Assembly (NCBI RefSeq): GCF_003285015.1
Contig: NZ_QMFB01000008.1
Location: 1 to 64,000 of the forward strand
Source: Paenibacillus contaminans
GTDB lineage: Bacteria > Bacillota > Bacilli > Paenibacillales > NBRC-103111
Direction: 5' to 3'
Length of the DNA: 64,000 nt
Below the pieces are notes generated by a model. It was not told the DNA's origin. It worked only from the letters and a program-made list of their open reading frames with translations, and searched no databases. How positions within the stretch are numbered: position 1 is the stretch's first letter; each line of letters opens with the position of its first letter. Of the stretch, positions 27,201 to 34,893 are shown one piece after another. A program made the translations under genes and the position numbers.

Positions 27201-28464
27201 CGTTCTCGACAGACCGCTGAAAGAAGACGCTTACGCCGGCGTATGGGATGGCGTGCAAAGAACGCTTATTGATGCCGTACAGCGTTATGTCAATACGGAG
27301 CCGGCGAACGGAAACGTAAGACCGCGTTTCTACAGCATATTGAGCGGACTTGACTCTTATAGCAACCTTACGGCATCAGCGGTCCGAACAACGGCCAGCC
27401 AAGCAACGATTTTGCAATCGCTCGATTTCAGTCAAGGACCGTGGACGGCGGCGATTCCCTTCTCCGAGTTTTCCGTCATGGGCTCCAAGGCTGCCGCGCC
27501 TGTAGAGACGAAAGTGTACTTGTTGTGGGATAACGAAAACCTGTATGTCGGGTATGAAAACTTTGACAGTGAAGTGCTGACGAACAAATTGATTAAGAGC
27601 ACCGAGGCGCCGAATAACTGGTGGAAGAGCGGTCAGGACGATTCCGTGGAAACGTATGTGACAGGTGATACGACAAGCTACAAAGGATTTTTCACCAATC
27701 CGAATGCCGTTAAGTTTGTCTACAAGAAGGGTCCGACGCCTGATCTGGATACGCAGTGGCAAGCAAGCGCCCAAATTGGTACGGACCGCTGGAATACCAT
27801 TCAGGTCATTCCATTCTCCAGCATAGGCGTGAATCCGGCGCAGACCAATACCCTGAAGGGCTTCTTCTTCCGGGCTTATCACGGGTCCACCAAATTTTTA
27901 GGCTGGGACGGCGGAGCGCCGTGGAAGGATGACAGCTTCAGACCCATTCATCTTGTAGAGCCGACCAATTATTTGCAAAATTCATCGTTTGAGCTAGGCA
28001 ATCCGCAAAACCCTAGTGAAATCACACTCCCGTGGAGATACTCGGGAGCTGCTGTCACACAGCGTACGTATGAATACGCGCATACAGGCGAATACAGCCT
28101 TGTGACAAGCGGAGTCGATGAAGGTGCGGGACCTTATCAGTATACCGGGGTGATTACACCGGGCAAGTATAAAGCCGTCCTGTACTACTACTTGCCGACG
28201 GATGCCACTACGCCAGGCTCGATCCAACTCTGGACCAATATAATCAAATCCGGAGGAGGGAAAATTGCCGATGTGCGAACCGACATTGTACCTTTCTTCT
28301 GGGCGAAAGGACAATGGAGGAAGCTGGAGTATATTTTCGAGGTTAAGTCTACTTATAACGGGGTAGCGCCTTATCTGTTGCAGCCTTGTGTAGTGATCAG
28401 AGACTTCAAGACGACCACCAGACTATATATCGATGATTTCTCCTTATATAAGCTGGCGAACTAA
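24292..28464 (+). CDS. SLH-anchored DUF4838 surface protein with CBM modules
   Basis: Secreted 1390-residue multidomain protein. AAGGAG at 24284-24289 precedes ATG 24292. Order: signal peptide (to about residue 38), three SLH domains (about 44-222) for binding secondary cell-wall polymer, and a Thr/Pro/Ser/Glu linker (237-318). Then come a carboxypeptidase-regulatory-like beta domain (318-398), a glucuronidase-N/GH20-like region with the DUF4838 TIM-barrel-like core (about 402-1000), a CBM9-like domain (about 1043-1215) and a C-terminal CBM4/9-like beta sandwich (1225-1390). DUF4838 has no established reaction, though glycan hydrolysis or binding is likely. From residue 318 on it closely matches the protein at 34.9-38.6 kb. 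It ends a transporter operon and is followed by a strong terminator. Confidence 0.88.
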   Translation: MLIQVNRRIGSLLAKLLVIVLFVSVLQLNGWTPVKAVQAQMQLHDIESSYAKQEIEELVAAGIISGYEDGSFAPANPITRGEIAKIIVSMLKLEPKPEKAGNFQDVAEDSWYRGYVGALVDAGITQGVSETAFSPNSNVTREEMIVLFIRAFGLEEKALQWKSDVTWSDAEQISGWARAYIDFGYRIGFVQGIANSDGSLRFDPGSRAERQAIARLAFEFVSKLQDFLTKALEVLPAETPSAMPTTTPSASPTPAPTTSPTTEPTTSPATEPTMSPTTEPTTSPTTEPTTSPTTEPTSTPTSTPTSEPTTSPEPPLELGSIAGLVADTASAPLAGANVQVTGTSLSAVTDSAGAYAIHNVPVGSHTVTVTKTAYAPYQSSSFQVTDGGTAAVNVTLERMPDLSIVENGQAQSLIIVEPSADNQTKAAANKLAAYVKKSTNDVLPVLTTTELSQSGNLYDNKVRIYVGTKAPQTQAAITNELQGMADHGFVLWPHEQSISIIGPTAWGTEFGVDEFLERYVGVRWLLPGPDGEDVPLTTNLAVPFEPVKDEPDAISRHFFGMHFSATVDWARDNRIQQTINFHHNMNVLFDPVVFADHPEYYPNGVLPTHAYNWQPCFTNETAQAAIARIIQYFNQNPNEVSYSLGINDGVDNFCESNPNHPNYPGKTNSMGALNMSDIYYPWVNQVAEGVLAVHPDKYFGLLAYLNVYDPPTVPLNPRVIPFITDDRMTWVLPENETTGKGQTALWEAKATNIGFYEYLYGASYNLPRMYMQQMAENYKYAQDHKVIAHVAELYPNFGEGPKPWVSAKLQWNPNLDVNELEDEWYERAVGTAAAPYLKQYYEYWETFWTTRIFQSSWYQAWVNAANKRNYLNVFEHSYLEIVTKEDIAESRRLLELAVANAGAGKQKTRAQLLLRAFEYYEASALSYTKKGTINTPADEQAAMAMLDDIEKSYAMAKKRKNLLVEFAGHPVLDRPLKEDAYAGVWDGVQRTLIDAVQRYVNTEPANGNVRPRFYSILSGLDSYSNLTASAVRTTASQATILQSLDFSQGPWTAAIPFSEFSVMGSKAAAPVETKVYLLWDNENLYVGYENFDSEVLTNKLIKSTEAPNNWWKSGQDDSVETYVTGDTTSYKGFFTNPNAVKFVYKKGPTPDLDTQWQASAQIGTDRWNTIQVIPFSSIGVNPAQTNTLKGFFFRAYHGSTKFLGWDGGAPWKDDSFRPIHLVEPTNYLQNSSFELGNPQNPSEITLPWRYSGAAVTQRTYEYAHTGEYSLVTSGVDEGAGPYQYTGVITPGKYKAVLYYYLPTDATTPGSIQLWTNIIKSGGGKIADVRTDIVPFFWAKGQWRKLEYIFEVKSTYNGVAPYLLQPCVVIRDFKTTTRLYIDDFSLYKLAN
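25060..25179 (+). repeat. Five 24-bp in-frame repeats encoding TTSPTTEP linker units
   Basis: The unit ACTACGTCGCCGACGACGGA plus ACCG occurs five times in tandem with single-base changes, encoding TTSPxTEP. It forms the flexible, probably surface-exposed stalk of the SLH/DUF4838 protein. Tandem identity makes copy number prone to change by slippage. Confidence 0.85.
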
Positions 28465-28486
28465 GCTTTAAGCGGTTTGCGGTCAT

Positions 28487-28526
28487 GCTCATCTCCCTAT
28501 TCCATTAGGGGGATGGGCTTTTTTTG
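28487..28526 (+). terminator. Intrinsic terminator after the SLH/DUF4838 gene
   Basis: GCTCATCTCCCTA pairs with TTAGGGGGATGGGC (G-U pairs allowed), followed by eight T. Confidence 0.85.
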
Positions 28527-28600
28527 TTTTCACAATTCCCTAGGGTGTTCAGACATGCCCTAAGGATACCTGACGGTTCCATAAGGATTAAACCGGCTTC

Positions 28601-28628
28601 TGGTTCTTATCGGATTATAGACGGTACC
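28601..28628 (+). promoter_or_regulatory. Conserved 28-bp operator/promoter motif, copy 1
   Basis: TGGTTCTTATCGGATTATAG and the next eight bases (ACGGTACC) match 24 of 28 positions of the motif at 34556-34583. The ends form an inverted pair, GGTTC/GGTACC here and GGTTCC/GGAACC in the other copy. It ends 54 bases before the permease ATG and may include a -10 (TATAGA). The membrane AraC regulator encoded between the two copies is the likely binder. Confidence 0.55.
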
Positions 28629-28682
28629 TTTCCGTCTGAAATAAGGTGAGGACATATTCGCATAGAGAGGGGGGAGATCGTC

Positions 28683-29591
28683 ATGAGTTTTACAAGCGGA
28701 AGCCGTCTGTTCAAAAACCGGTGGATATACGCGATGCTGCTTCCGGGCGTCGTTTATTTTGCCGTCTTTAAATATTTACCGATGTGGGGCGTGCTGATCG
28801 CTTTTCAGGATTACCAGCCGTTTCTCGGATTTTTGAACAGTCCATGGGTGGGGATGAAGCATTTTGAACGTTTTTTTGCGGAACCGGCTTTCTGGATGTT
28901 GTTTCGGAATACGCTGTTGATGGCTTTGTACAATTTGCTTTTTTTCTTTCCGCTGCCCATTCTGATCGCTTTATTACTGAACGAATTGCGCAGTAAGTGG
29001 TTCAAGAATGTCGTTCAATCTTTTCTTTATGTGCCCCATTTCATTTCTTGGGTGGTTGTCGTCGGAATCGCGTATATCTTCTTCACCACGGAAGGCGGAT
29101 TAATAAACGAGCTGATCGTTTCGCTTGGAGGAAGCAAAATCAGTTTTCTGATGAGTCAGGAATGGTTTCGTCCGCTGATTGTTTCCGAGATGATTTGGAA
29201 GGAGACAGGGTGGGGGACGATTATTTTTCTGGCCGCATTGGCCGGGGTGGACATGCAATTGTACGAAGCGGCGCGGATCGACGGCGCAGGCCGTTTCCGG
29301 CAAATCTGGCATGTGACGCTGCCGGCTATACGCACTACGATCGTGATTCTGTTGATTCTGAGGCTAGGTCATTTTCTGGATACCGGATTCGAACAAATCT
29401 ATTTGATGATGAATGCGATGAATCGCGAGGTTGCGGAGGTATTCGATACATATGTGTATAACGCCGGTATTTTGCAGGGCCAGTTTAGCTACACGACGGC
29501 AGTCGGTTTGTTTAAATCTGTGGTCGGATTGATTTTAGTCGTATCCGCGAACCATTTGGCCCGAAAAGCCGGTGAAGAAGGCATTTATTGA
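28683..29591 (+). CDS. Carbohydrate ABC transporter permease, LplB/YteP type
   Basis: Permease (302 residues) of the second LplB-type importer. A run of purines GAGGGGGGAG precedes ATG 28683. It has about six membrane segments. PMWGVLIAFQDYQPF follows the first, and the EAA loop is EAARIDGAGRFRQIWHVTLP. It closely resembles the permease at 0.2-1.2 kb. The gene is 28 bases before its partner. The conserved 28-bp motif upstream links its expression to the downstream DUF4838 gene. Confidence 0.93.
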   Translation: MSFTSGSRLFKNRWIYAMLLPGVVYFAVFKYLPMWGVLIAFQDYQPFLGFLNSPWVGMKHFERFFAEPAFWMLFRNTLLMALYNLLFFFPLPILIALLLNELRSKWFKNVVQSFLYVPHFISWVVVVGIAYIFFTTEGGLINELIVSLGGSKISFLMSQEWFRPLIVSEMIWKETGWGTIIFLAALAGVDMQLYEAARIDGAGRFRQIWHVTLPAIRTTIVILLILRLGHFLDTGFEQIYLMMNAMNREVAEVFDTYVYNAGILQGQFSYTTAVGLFKSVVGLILVVSANHLARKAGEEGIY

Positions 29592-29619
29592 AGAAGAAGA
29601 GAAATAAGGTGAAAACGTA

Positions 29620-30501
29620 ATGAGGAAAGGTTCTGCTTGGGGGAGCCGGTTGTTCGACGGCTTTACGATCATTTTTTTGTCAGCGGCGGCGGTAATCACG
29701 ATCATTCCGTTTCTGTATTTGATCGCCGGTTCGTTTACAACATCGGAGGAACTGCTGCGAAAGGGATTCGTTCTGTTTCCGACGAAGTTCTCGCTCGATG
29801 CGTACCGGTACATTTTCTCAACGGCTACGATTGTGAAGGGCTTGAGCGTGACCATTTTCATCACATTAACAGGGACTCTCATCAATTTGGTATTTACCGT
29901 GTTAATGGCCTATGCCCTGGCGCGCAAAGATTTGGACGGCCGCCGGCCGGTCATGCTGATGGTCGTATTCTCGATGCTGTTCAGCGGCGGCATCATTCCC
30001 ACATTCCTTGTCGTCAAGGAGCTGGGACTTCTGGACAGCTATTTCGCTTTATTTTTGCCGGGTGCGATCAATGCGTTCAATCTCATCGTTCTGAAAAACT
30101 TTTTTCAACAGCTTCCCGAAGGACTGGAGGAAGCCGCTAAAATCGACGGGTGCCATGATGTCGGCATTTTGCTGCGAATCGTTCTGCCGCTATCCATGCC
30201 GGCGATCGCAACATTCGCTTTGTTTTATGCGGTCGATCATTGGAATTCGTTCTTTAACGCCATTCTGTACATCAACGATTCGGGCAAATGGCCGATACAA
30301 GTATGGCTGCGCCAAATCGTCATTCTCTCGCAAGGCGGAGTAGGGGATTCTACGCAATTCGACGCCGGGTTTATCGTCCCTCCGCCGCAAACGATCAAAA
30401 TGGCTGTTATCGTCGTATCCACGCTGCCGATTCTGCTCGTTTACCCTTTTTTGCAAAAGCATTTTGCCAAGGGTGTTCTTCTGGGTTCCATTAAAGGTTA
30501 G
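29620..30501 (+). CDS. Carbohydrate ABC transporter permease, YtcP/LplC type
   Basis: Partner permease (293 residues). AAGGTGA at 29606-29612 precedes ATG 29620. Hallmarks are LYLIAGSFTTSEELLRKGFV, the EAA loop EEAAKIDGCHDVGILLRIVL followed by PLSMP, and the C-terminal LLGSIKG. It is followed after 27 bases by the SBP gene in a tight operon without the hairpin seen in the first locus. Confidence 0.93.
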   Translation: MRKGSAWGSRLFDGFTIIFLSAAAVITIIPFLYLIAGSFTTSEELLRKGFVLFPTKFSLDAYRYIFSTATIVKGLSVTIFITLTGTLINLVFTVLMAYALARKDLDGRRPVMLMVVFSMLFSGGIIPTFLVVKELGLLDSYFALFLPGAINAFNLIVLKNFFQQLPEGLEEAAKIDGCHDVGILLRIVLPLSMPAIATFALFYAVDHWNSFFNAILYINDSGKWPIQVWLRQIVILSQGGVGDSTQFDAGFIVPPPQTIKMAVIVVSTLPILLVYPFLQKHFAKGVLLGSIKG

Positions 30502-30528
30502 AATGAAAAAATAGGGAGGATAAAAGAA

Positions 30529-32067
30529 ATGAACTGGGGAAAAAAGAGCCGATTTACCATTTTGTTGACGATGATGGCGGCTGGGGCAAGCGTATTTGCG
30601 GGATGCTCGGACAAACCGGCAGCGACTTCATCGCCGGCGCCGACGTCCGAAGGGGATACCGGAACAAGCGAACCCGCTAAAGATATTTTGGAAATCACGA
30701 TGATGAATCTATTGGTGAATCCGGAGCCGCCGAAAGCGGACAACCCTACATTGAAAGCCATTGAGGAATATACGCAGACGAAGCTCGAGGTTACTTGGGT
30801 TCCCGATGCCGCATACATTGATAAGATGAATGCGACGCTTGCCTCCAGTTCCCTTCCCAAGGTGTTGATGGTTGGCGACACGAAAGCGCCTTCTATCATC
30901 TCCTCCATACGTTCCGGAATGTTTTGGGAAATTGGTCCTTACTTGAAAGATTATCCGAACATCAGCAAGATGAATCAGCAAGTATTCAACAATATCGCCC
31001 TTGACGGCAAATTATACGGAATATACCGCGCCCGCCCGATTGCCCGAAACGGGCTCGTTTTTCGCCAGGATTGGCTGGATAAGCTAGGGCTGCAGCAGCC
31101 GAAAACGGCGGATGATCTTTATGCGGTGTTGCAGGCTTTTACGAAAAAGGATCCGGATGGCAACGGGAAAGACGATACATTCGGCATGGCGCTGGATAAA
31201 AATTTCGTGATCGGCGGCCATATGAAGAACTTCCAGTCATGGTTCGGCGCGCCGAACGGCTGGGAGGTTAAGGACGGCAAGGTTACCCCGGATTTTATGA
31301 CCGAAGCGTACATGGATACCTTGAATTTCGTGCGCAAGCTGTTTAACGAAAAGCTGATTAATACGGACTTCCCGGTTGCTCCGGCAGCGCAGGATTTCAT
31401 CAACCAAGGTAAGGCCGGCCTTACCCCTTGGTGTCTTTGTTCGATTGACGGTCCGGCTTTTGCAGACCTGTATAAAGCGAATCCGGATGCCAAGCTCGAT
31501 ATGGTGAACAAGCTGACAGGTCCGAAAGGTGACCGCACTCCCGCGGATCCGGGATATTTGGGCGTATTCATGTTCCCGAAATCAAGCGTCAAAACGGAAA
31601 ATGAATTGAAGCGGATTCTCCAGTTTTTCGATAAAATGGCGGATGAGAAGATGAATTTCTTGCTAGACTACGGAATTGAGGGAAAACATTACAAGACGGA
31701 TAATGGAAAGCCGGTTATTATTGACAAAGCCTTGTACGATCGCGAGGTAAATCTCTATAAACAGCTGAAAATAGCGGATTCCTCGCTTAATGCTTTCGGA
31801 AGCGAAGTCGATAAGAAAAGGGCTCGTTTCTACGAGGAGAATGAGAGGTTTGCCGTCCCGAATCCTACCTATCCGCTTGTGTCCCCGACGATGGCCGAAA
31901 AAGGAAACGATCTGAACAAAATCGTTACGGACGCGGCTACGAAATACATTTTCGGAGAGTTGGACGAAGCCGCTTGGAATAAAGCGATCGAGCAGTGGAG
32001 GAAAAGCGGCGGCGACAAAGTGATGGAAGAGTATGCGGCGGAATACGCCAAGTCGCAAAAACCTTAA
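30529..32067 (+). CDS. Extracellular solute-binding lipoprotein (LipO-like)
   Basis: SBP (512 residues) for the permeases just upstream. AGGGAGGA at 30513-30520 precedes ATG 30529. The signal peptide ends in lipobox VFAGC, followed by a Ser/Thr/Pro spacer. Family blocks include FRQDWLDKLGLQQPKTADDL, KKDPDGNGKDDTFGMALDK and LLDYGIEGKHYKTDNGKP. It is more distant from the other two LipO-like SBPs than they are from each other. A symmetrical stem-loop without a good T-run follows the stop. Confidence 0.92.
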   Translation: MNWGKKSRFTILLTMMAAGASVFAGCSDKPAATSSPAPTSEGDTGTSEPAKDILEITMMNLLVNPEPPKADNPTLKAIEEYTQTKLEVTWVPDAAYIDKMNATLASSSLPKVLMVGDTKAPSIISSIRSGMFWEIGPYLKDYPNISKMNQQVFNNIALDGKLYGIYRARPIARNGLVFRQDWLDKLGLQQPKTADDLYAVLQAFTKKDPDGNGKDDTFGMALDKNFVIGGHMKNFQSWFGAPNGWEVKDGKVTPDFMTEAYMDTLNFVRKLFNEKLINTDFPVAPAAQDFINQGKAGLTPWCLCSIDGPAFADLYKANPDAKLDMVNKLTGPKGDRTPADPGYLGVFMFPKSSVKTENELKRILQFFDKMADEKMNFLLDYGIEGKHYKTDNGKPVIIDKALYDREVNLYKQLKIADSSLNAFGSEVDKKRARFYEENERFAVPNPTYPLVSPTMAEKGNDLNKIVTDAATKYIFGELDEAAWNKAIEQWRKSGGDKVMEEYAAEYAKSQKP

Positions 32068-32085
32068 TACCTGGTAAGCCGGAGC

Positions 32086-32107
32086 AAGGGAGTCGAGAGA
32101 CTCCCTT
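32086..32107 (+). terminator. Stem-loop after the SBP gene
   Basis: AAGGGAGTC and GACTCCCTT form a perfect 9-bp stem with a GAGA tetraloop. The following bases (CAGGTTGTTTGGG) are only moderately T-rich, so it may attenuate rather than fully stop transcription into the regulator gene. Confidence 0.55.
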
Positions 32108-32150
32108 CAGGTTGTTTGGGCATTCAAAATGATCACTGGGGTGGATAGTC

Positions 32151-34478
32151 GTGGGAGCGAGCAGGTCAACAAGTAAAGGGTTTTTCTCCAGATATCTCGT
32201 CAGGCTGTTGTTGCTGAGCCTTTTTTTAGGGTTGTTTCCCGTTATGCTGCTAGGCGGATTCGCCTACTGGAAATCCGCGGATATAGCTAAACATAAAGTG
32301 ATAGACGGTACTGCGAACGCTCTTAAGCAGAACGAACTTCGGTTGGAGCAGCTTTTGAAAACGGTGGACAACACGACAACCCAGTTTGCTACCTCTCCCC
32401 TAATCTATGAAGCCAAGGACAAGCAGCTCGTTTATTCCCAATTCCAACTATTCGATAGTTTGCGAGTCGGCATGCACAACCTCCAGACGTTCGACAACGG
32501 GATACAGGATGTTATGTTGGTCAATCTCAAGAATGATTGGCTGGTCAGCAACGATTTGATGAAACCGTTTCAACAGACGGACAATACCGATGCAATCTTA
32601 CAGCACATAAGCATGCCGTTAGCATCCCAGTGGATCAAAGAAACGGAGAATGATCGGTTAATCCCGGGCAGTTCTTTTCAAGAAGGCGTTAATCTGGTCA
32701 AAAAATTACCAATCAATTCGGCGGATCCCTGGGGCCTGCTGATTACGAAAATTCCGGCCAACGAGTTGAAGAAAAGCTTGTTCCTCAGCAACCCCGCAGA
32801 GCGAATCCTTATACTCGATGAACAGGATCGCGTCGTCGTTGACAGCAGTACAAGCGGAGAAGGGCTGGAAGCGCTGCTTGTCGGGGTTCATGGGGTTCTG
32901 CAGCCGACGCAGTTGCAAAGCGGTTTTGAAACAGTCGAAATCGCCCATTCGCAAATAGGAGTCACGTATCAAAAATCCGCCTACAACGCTTGGACATACC
33001 TTTCGCTCATCCCTGTTCAAGAAATTACTAAGGACTCCAGAGTCATAGGCTGGATTACGCTGCTGATTTGCCTTTTGCTTGTCGCGATCGTGCTTCTTAT
33101 TTCCTTCATGGCTTCGTTCGGCATGTATGCTCCGATCCGGACACTCTATAATTCTGCGGCAAAGCTGGACGAAAGCCCGCCGGAATCGAACGATTCCAAA
33201 GATGAATTTCAATATATCGGCGAGCGGCTGCATCGTTACCAGAAGACGCAATTGCGCATGGAGGATGAAAGGAAGCGATATTTGCAGCAGGTCAAAGAGC
33301 TGTTTGTTATGCATTTGTGTCAAGGAAAGCTTTCGAAACGGGATATCGATGAGAGCGATTTGTCGGCGGATTTCATGTTTCAGGCCGAACTGCGCGTTCT
33401 TTCCCTTCGAGTGGATACGTTCGAAGGGACTCCTTATCGGGAGCAGGACCGGCAGCTGTTGTTATTTGCCGTGTCGAATATTGTCGGCGAGCTTGTTCCT
33501 CCCTATCGGCGGTTGAGCCCAGTTGTGATCGATCAATACCAGATTTGCGTGATAGGATCCGATCGAAACGATCCGGAAACGGCCAAAAGCGAGCTTTTGC
33601 AGTTAGCTGAGCATGTTCAGCTGACGATTATGGAAGTATTGAGCTTGAAAACCAGTATCGGGATAAGCAGGCCTTACCAGACATTGGAGGGAACGTCAAA
33701 CGCTTATGACGAAAGCCTGGAAGCTTTGCAGTATACGCTCATGATCGGTCAGGAATCCGTCTTGTTTATTGATGATGTCAGACCGCATGGCCAGTCGCAG
33801 CAGGCTTTTCCGGATCGTATGGAGAGCGAATTGATCGACGCGGTCAAATTGGGGGATGCGGACAAAGCTTGCGGCTTGTTAAGCCGATTCATGAACGAGA
33901 TTTCCAGTCCTCCTATCGATATACGAACGTACCAGCTTTCGCTGTTGCGTTTGTTTGCAGATTTGATTCGGCTTATGGAAACGCAAACGGAATCCGGCTT
34001 CGAACAAGCGATAGACGCTAAAACGAGTCTGGCCCAAATATTCGAACTTAAGACAAAAAAGGAAACGGAGCAATGGTTTCGGGAACTCCTGCGGACGATC
34101 ATCGCCATGTTCGAAAGCGGCAGGGAAAGCCAGTTCAAAAACATTTCGGAGCGTATCGTTGCGATGATTCATGAATTTTATCATACGGACTTGACTCTCG
34201 AGGTTTGTTCCAAACGATTGAATTATCATGCCAACTATTTGAAGCGTGTGTTCCGTACGGAGACGGGAACCAATTTTAGCGAATACCTGATTCAATACCG
34301 GATGTCGATGGCGAAAAAATGGCTGATCGAAACGGATCTGAAAATTTCAGAAATTGCCGAAAAGGCAGGTTATAAAATTCCGCAAAATTTCATCCGTATA
34401 TTCCGGAAAGCGGAAGGGCTAACCCCGGGGCAATACCGCGAGCAGTATGCCCATACGGGTAATACGCGAGTAGAGTAA
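32151..34478 (+). CDS. Membrane-bound AraC-family regulator with extracytoplasmic sensor
   Basis: One-component regulator (775 residues) of the same layout as the one at 18.4-20.7 kb. The start is GTG 32151, with GGGGTGG about six bases upstream. The first membrane segment is near residues 14-38. An extracytoplasmic Cache-like domain reaches about residue 295, and a second membrane segment (VIGWITLLICLLLVAIVLLI) starts near 298. A long cytoplasmic linker and a C-terminal AraC double HTH (RLNYHANYLKRVFRTETGTN; AGYKIPQNFIRIFRKAEGLT) follow. It lies behind a permease-permease-SBP operon and before a DUF4838 gene. The shared 28-bp motif upstream of both is its most likely target. Confidence 0.9.
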   Translation: MGASRSTSKGFFSRYLVRLLLLSLFLGLFPVMLLGGFAYWKSADIAKHKVIDGTANALKQNELRLEQLLKTVDNTTTQFATSPLIYEAKDKQLVYSQFQLFDSLRVGMHNLQTFDNGIQDVMLVNLKNDWLVSNDLMKPFQQTDNTDAILQHISMPLASQWIKETENDRLIPGSSFQEGVNLVKKLPINSADPWGLLITKIPANELKKSLFLSNPAERILILDEQDRVVVDSSTSGEGLEALLVGVHGVLQPTQLQSGFETVEIAHSQIGVTYQKSAYNAWTYLSLIPVQEITKDSRVIGWITLLICLLLVAIVLLISFMASFGMYAPIRTLYNSAAKLDESPPESNDSKDEFQYIGERLHRYQKTQLRMEDERKRYLQQVKELFVMHLCQGKLSKRDIDESDLSADFMFQAELRVLSLRVDTFEGTPYREQDRQLLLFAVSNIVGELVPPYRRLSPVVIDQYQICVIGSDRNDPETAKSELLQLAEHVQLTIMEVLSLKTSIGISRPYQTLEGTSNAYDESLEALQYTLMIGQESVLFIDDVRPHGQSQQAFPDRMESELIDAVKLGDADKACGLLSRFMNEISSPPIDIRTYQLSLLRLFADLIRLMETQTESGFEQAIDAKTSLAQIFELKTKKETEQWFRELLRTIIAMFESGRESQFKNISERIVAMIHEFYHTDLTLEVCSKRLNYHANYLKRVFRTETGTNFSEYLIQYRMSMAKKWLIETDLKISEIAEKAGYKIPQNFIRIFRKAEGLTPGQYREQYAHTGNTRVE

Positions 34479-34555
34479 GGACCGATCAGGAGAAAATCGC
34501 CAAAATTCGAGCCTCTAACGATACATATGGGTTCCCAAAAGATCATTGACGAGAA

Positions 34556-34583
34556 TGGTTCCTTTCGGATTATGGACGGAACC
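34556..34583 (+). promoter_or_regulatory. Conserved 28-bp operator/promoter motif, copy 2
   Basis: TGGTTCCTTTCGGATTATGG plus ACGGAACC. The GGTTCC/GGAACC ends are a perfect inverted pair. It is 24/28 identical to 28601-28628. It ends 43 bases before the short frame at 34627, a distance close to the 54 bases seen at the permease gene, but 310 bases before the actual DUF4838 start. Confidence 0.55.
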
Positions 34584-34835
34584 TGAAAGGATGCCGTATG
34601 TTTTCGTCAAAGGAGGCATGTGTATTATGAAAACGCTTCAAAAAAAGACATGGCATATTTTCCTATTCTGAGAGGAGGAAGTTTCATTGTAGTTTCGTCA
34701 AAAAATAGTTGGTTCTATGACAACATTGTTCTTGCTGTCCATGATGTTCCTATATGTCCGCTATTAGGTTGGTTGCATCCAGAACAACATTTTGTGCGGT
34801 GTATTCGAATTAGACTTCTTTCTAAAATCAGGAAA

Positions 34836-34849
34836 TGAAAGCGTTTGTA
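34836..34849 (+). promoter_or_regulatory. cre-like site upstream of the second DUF4838 gene
   Basis: TGAAAGCGTTTGTA carries the CcpA core TGAAARCGYTT but deviates in the last bases. It is 44 bases before the TTG start, so CcpA binding would block elongation. Confidence 0.35.
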
Positions 34850-34893
34850 TCGATCCATGTATGGGATCTACCGAATTGAGGAGGAGAGACAGG

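Larger units (their letters stand above)
34479..34893. other. Leader region of the second DUF4838 gene
   Basis: This is AT-rich compared with its flanks. It contains the 28-bp motif copy 2 and AGGAGG at 34611-34616, which leads into a 14-codon frame at 34627-34671 (begins MKTLQKKTWHIFLF). A 16-codon frame near 34717-34767 is also hydrophobic. A cre-like site lies at 34836-34849. The short frames look like starts of secretory signal peptides, so this may be the eroded 5' end of an earlier gene or a leader-peptide region. Confidence 0.45.
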
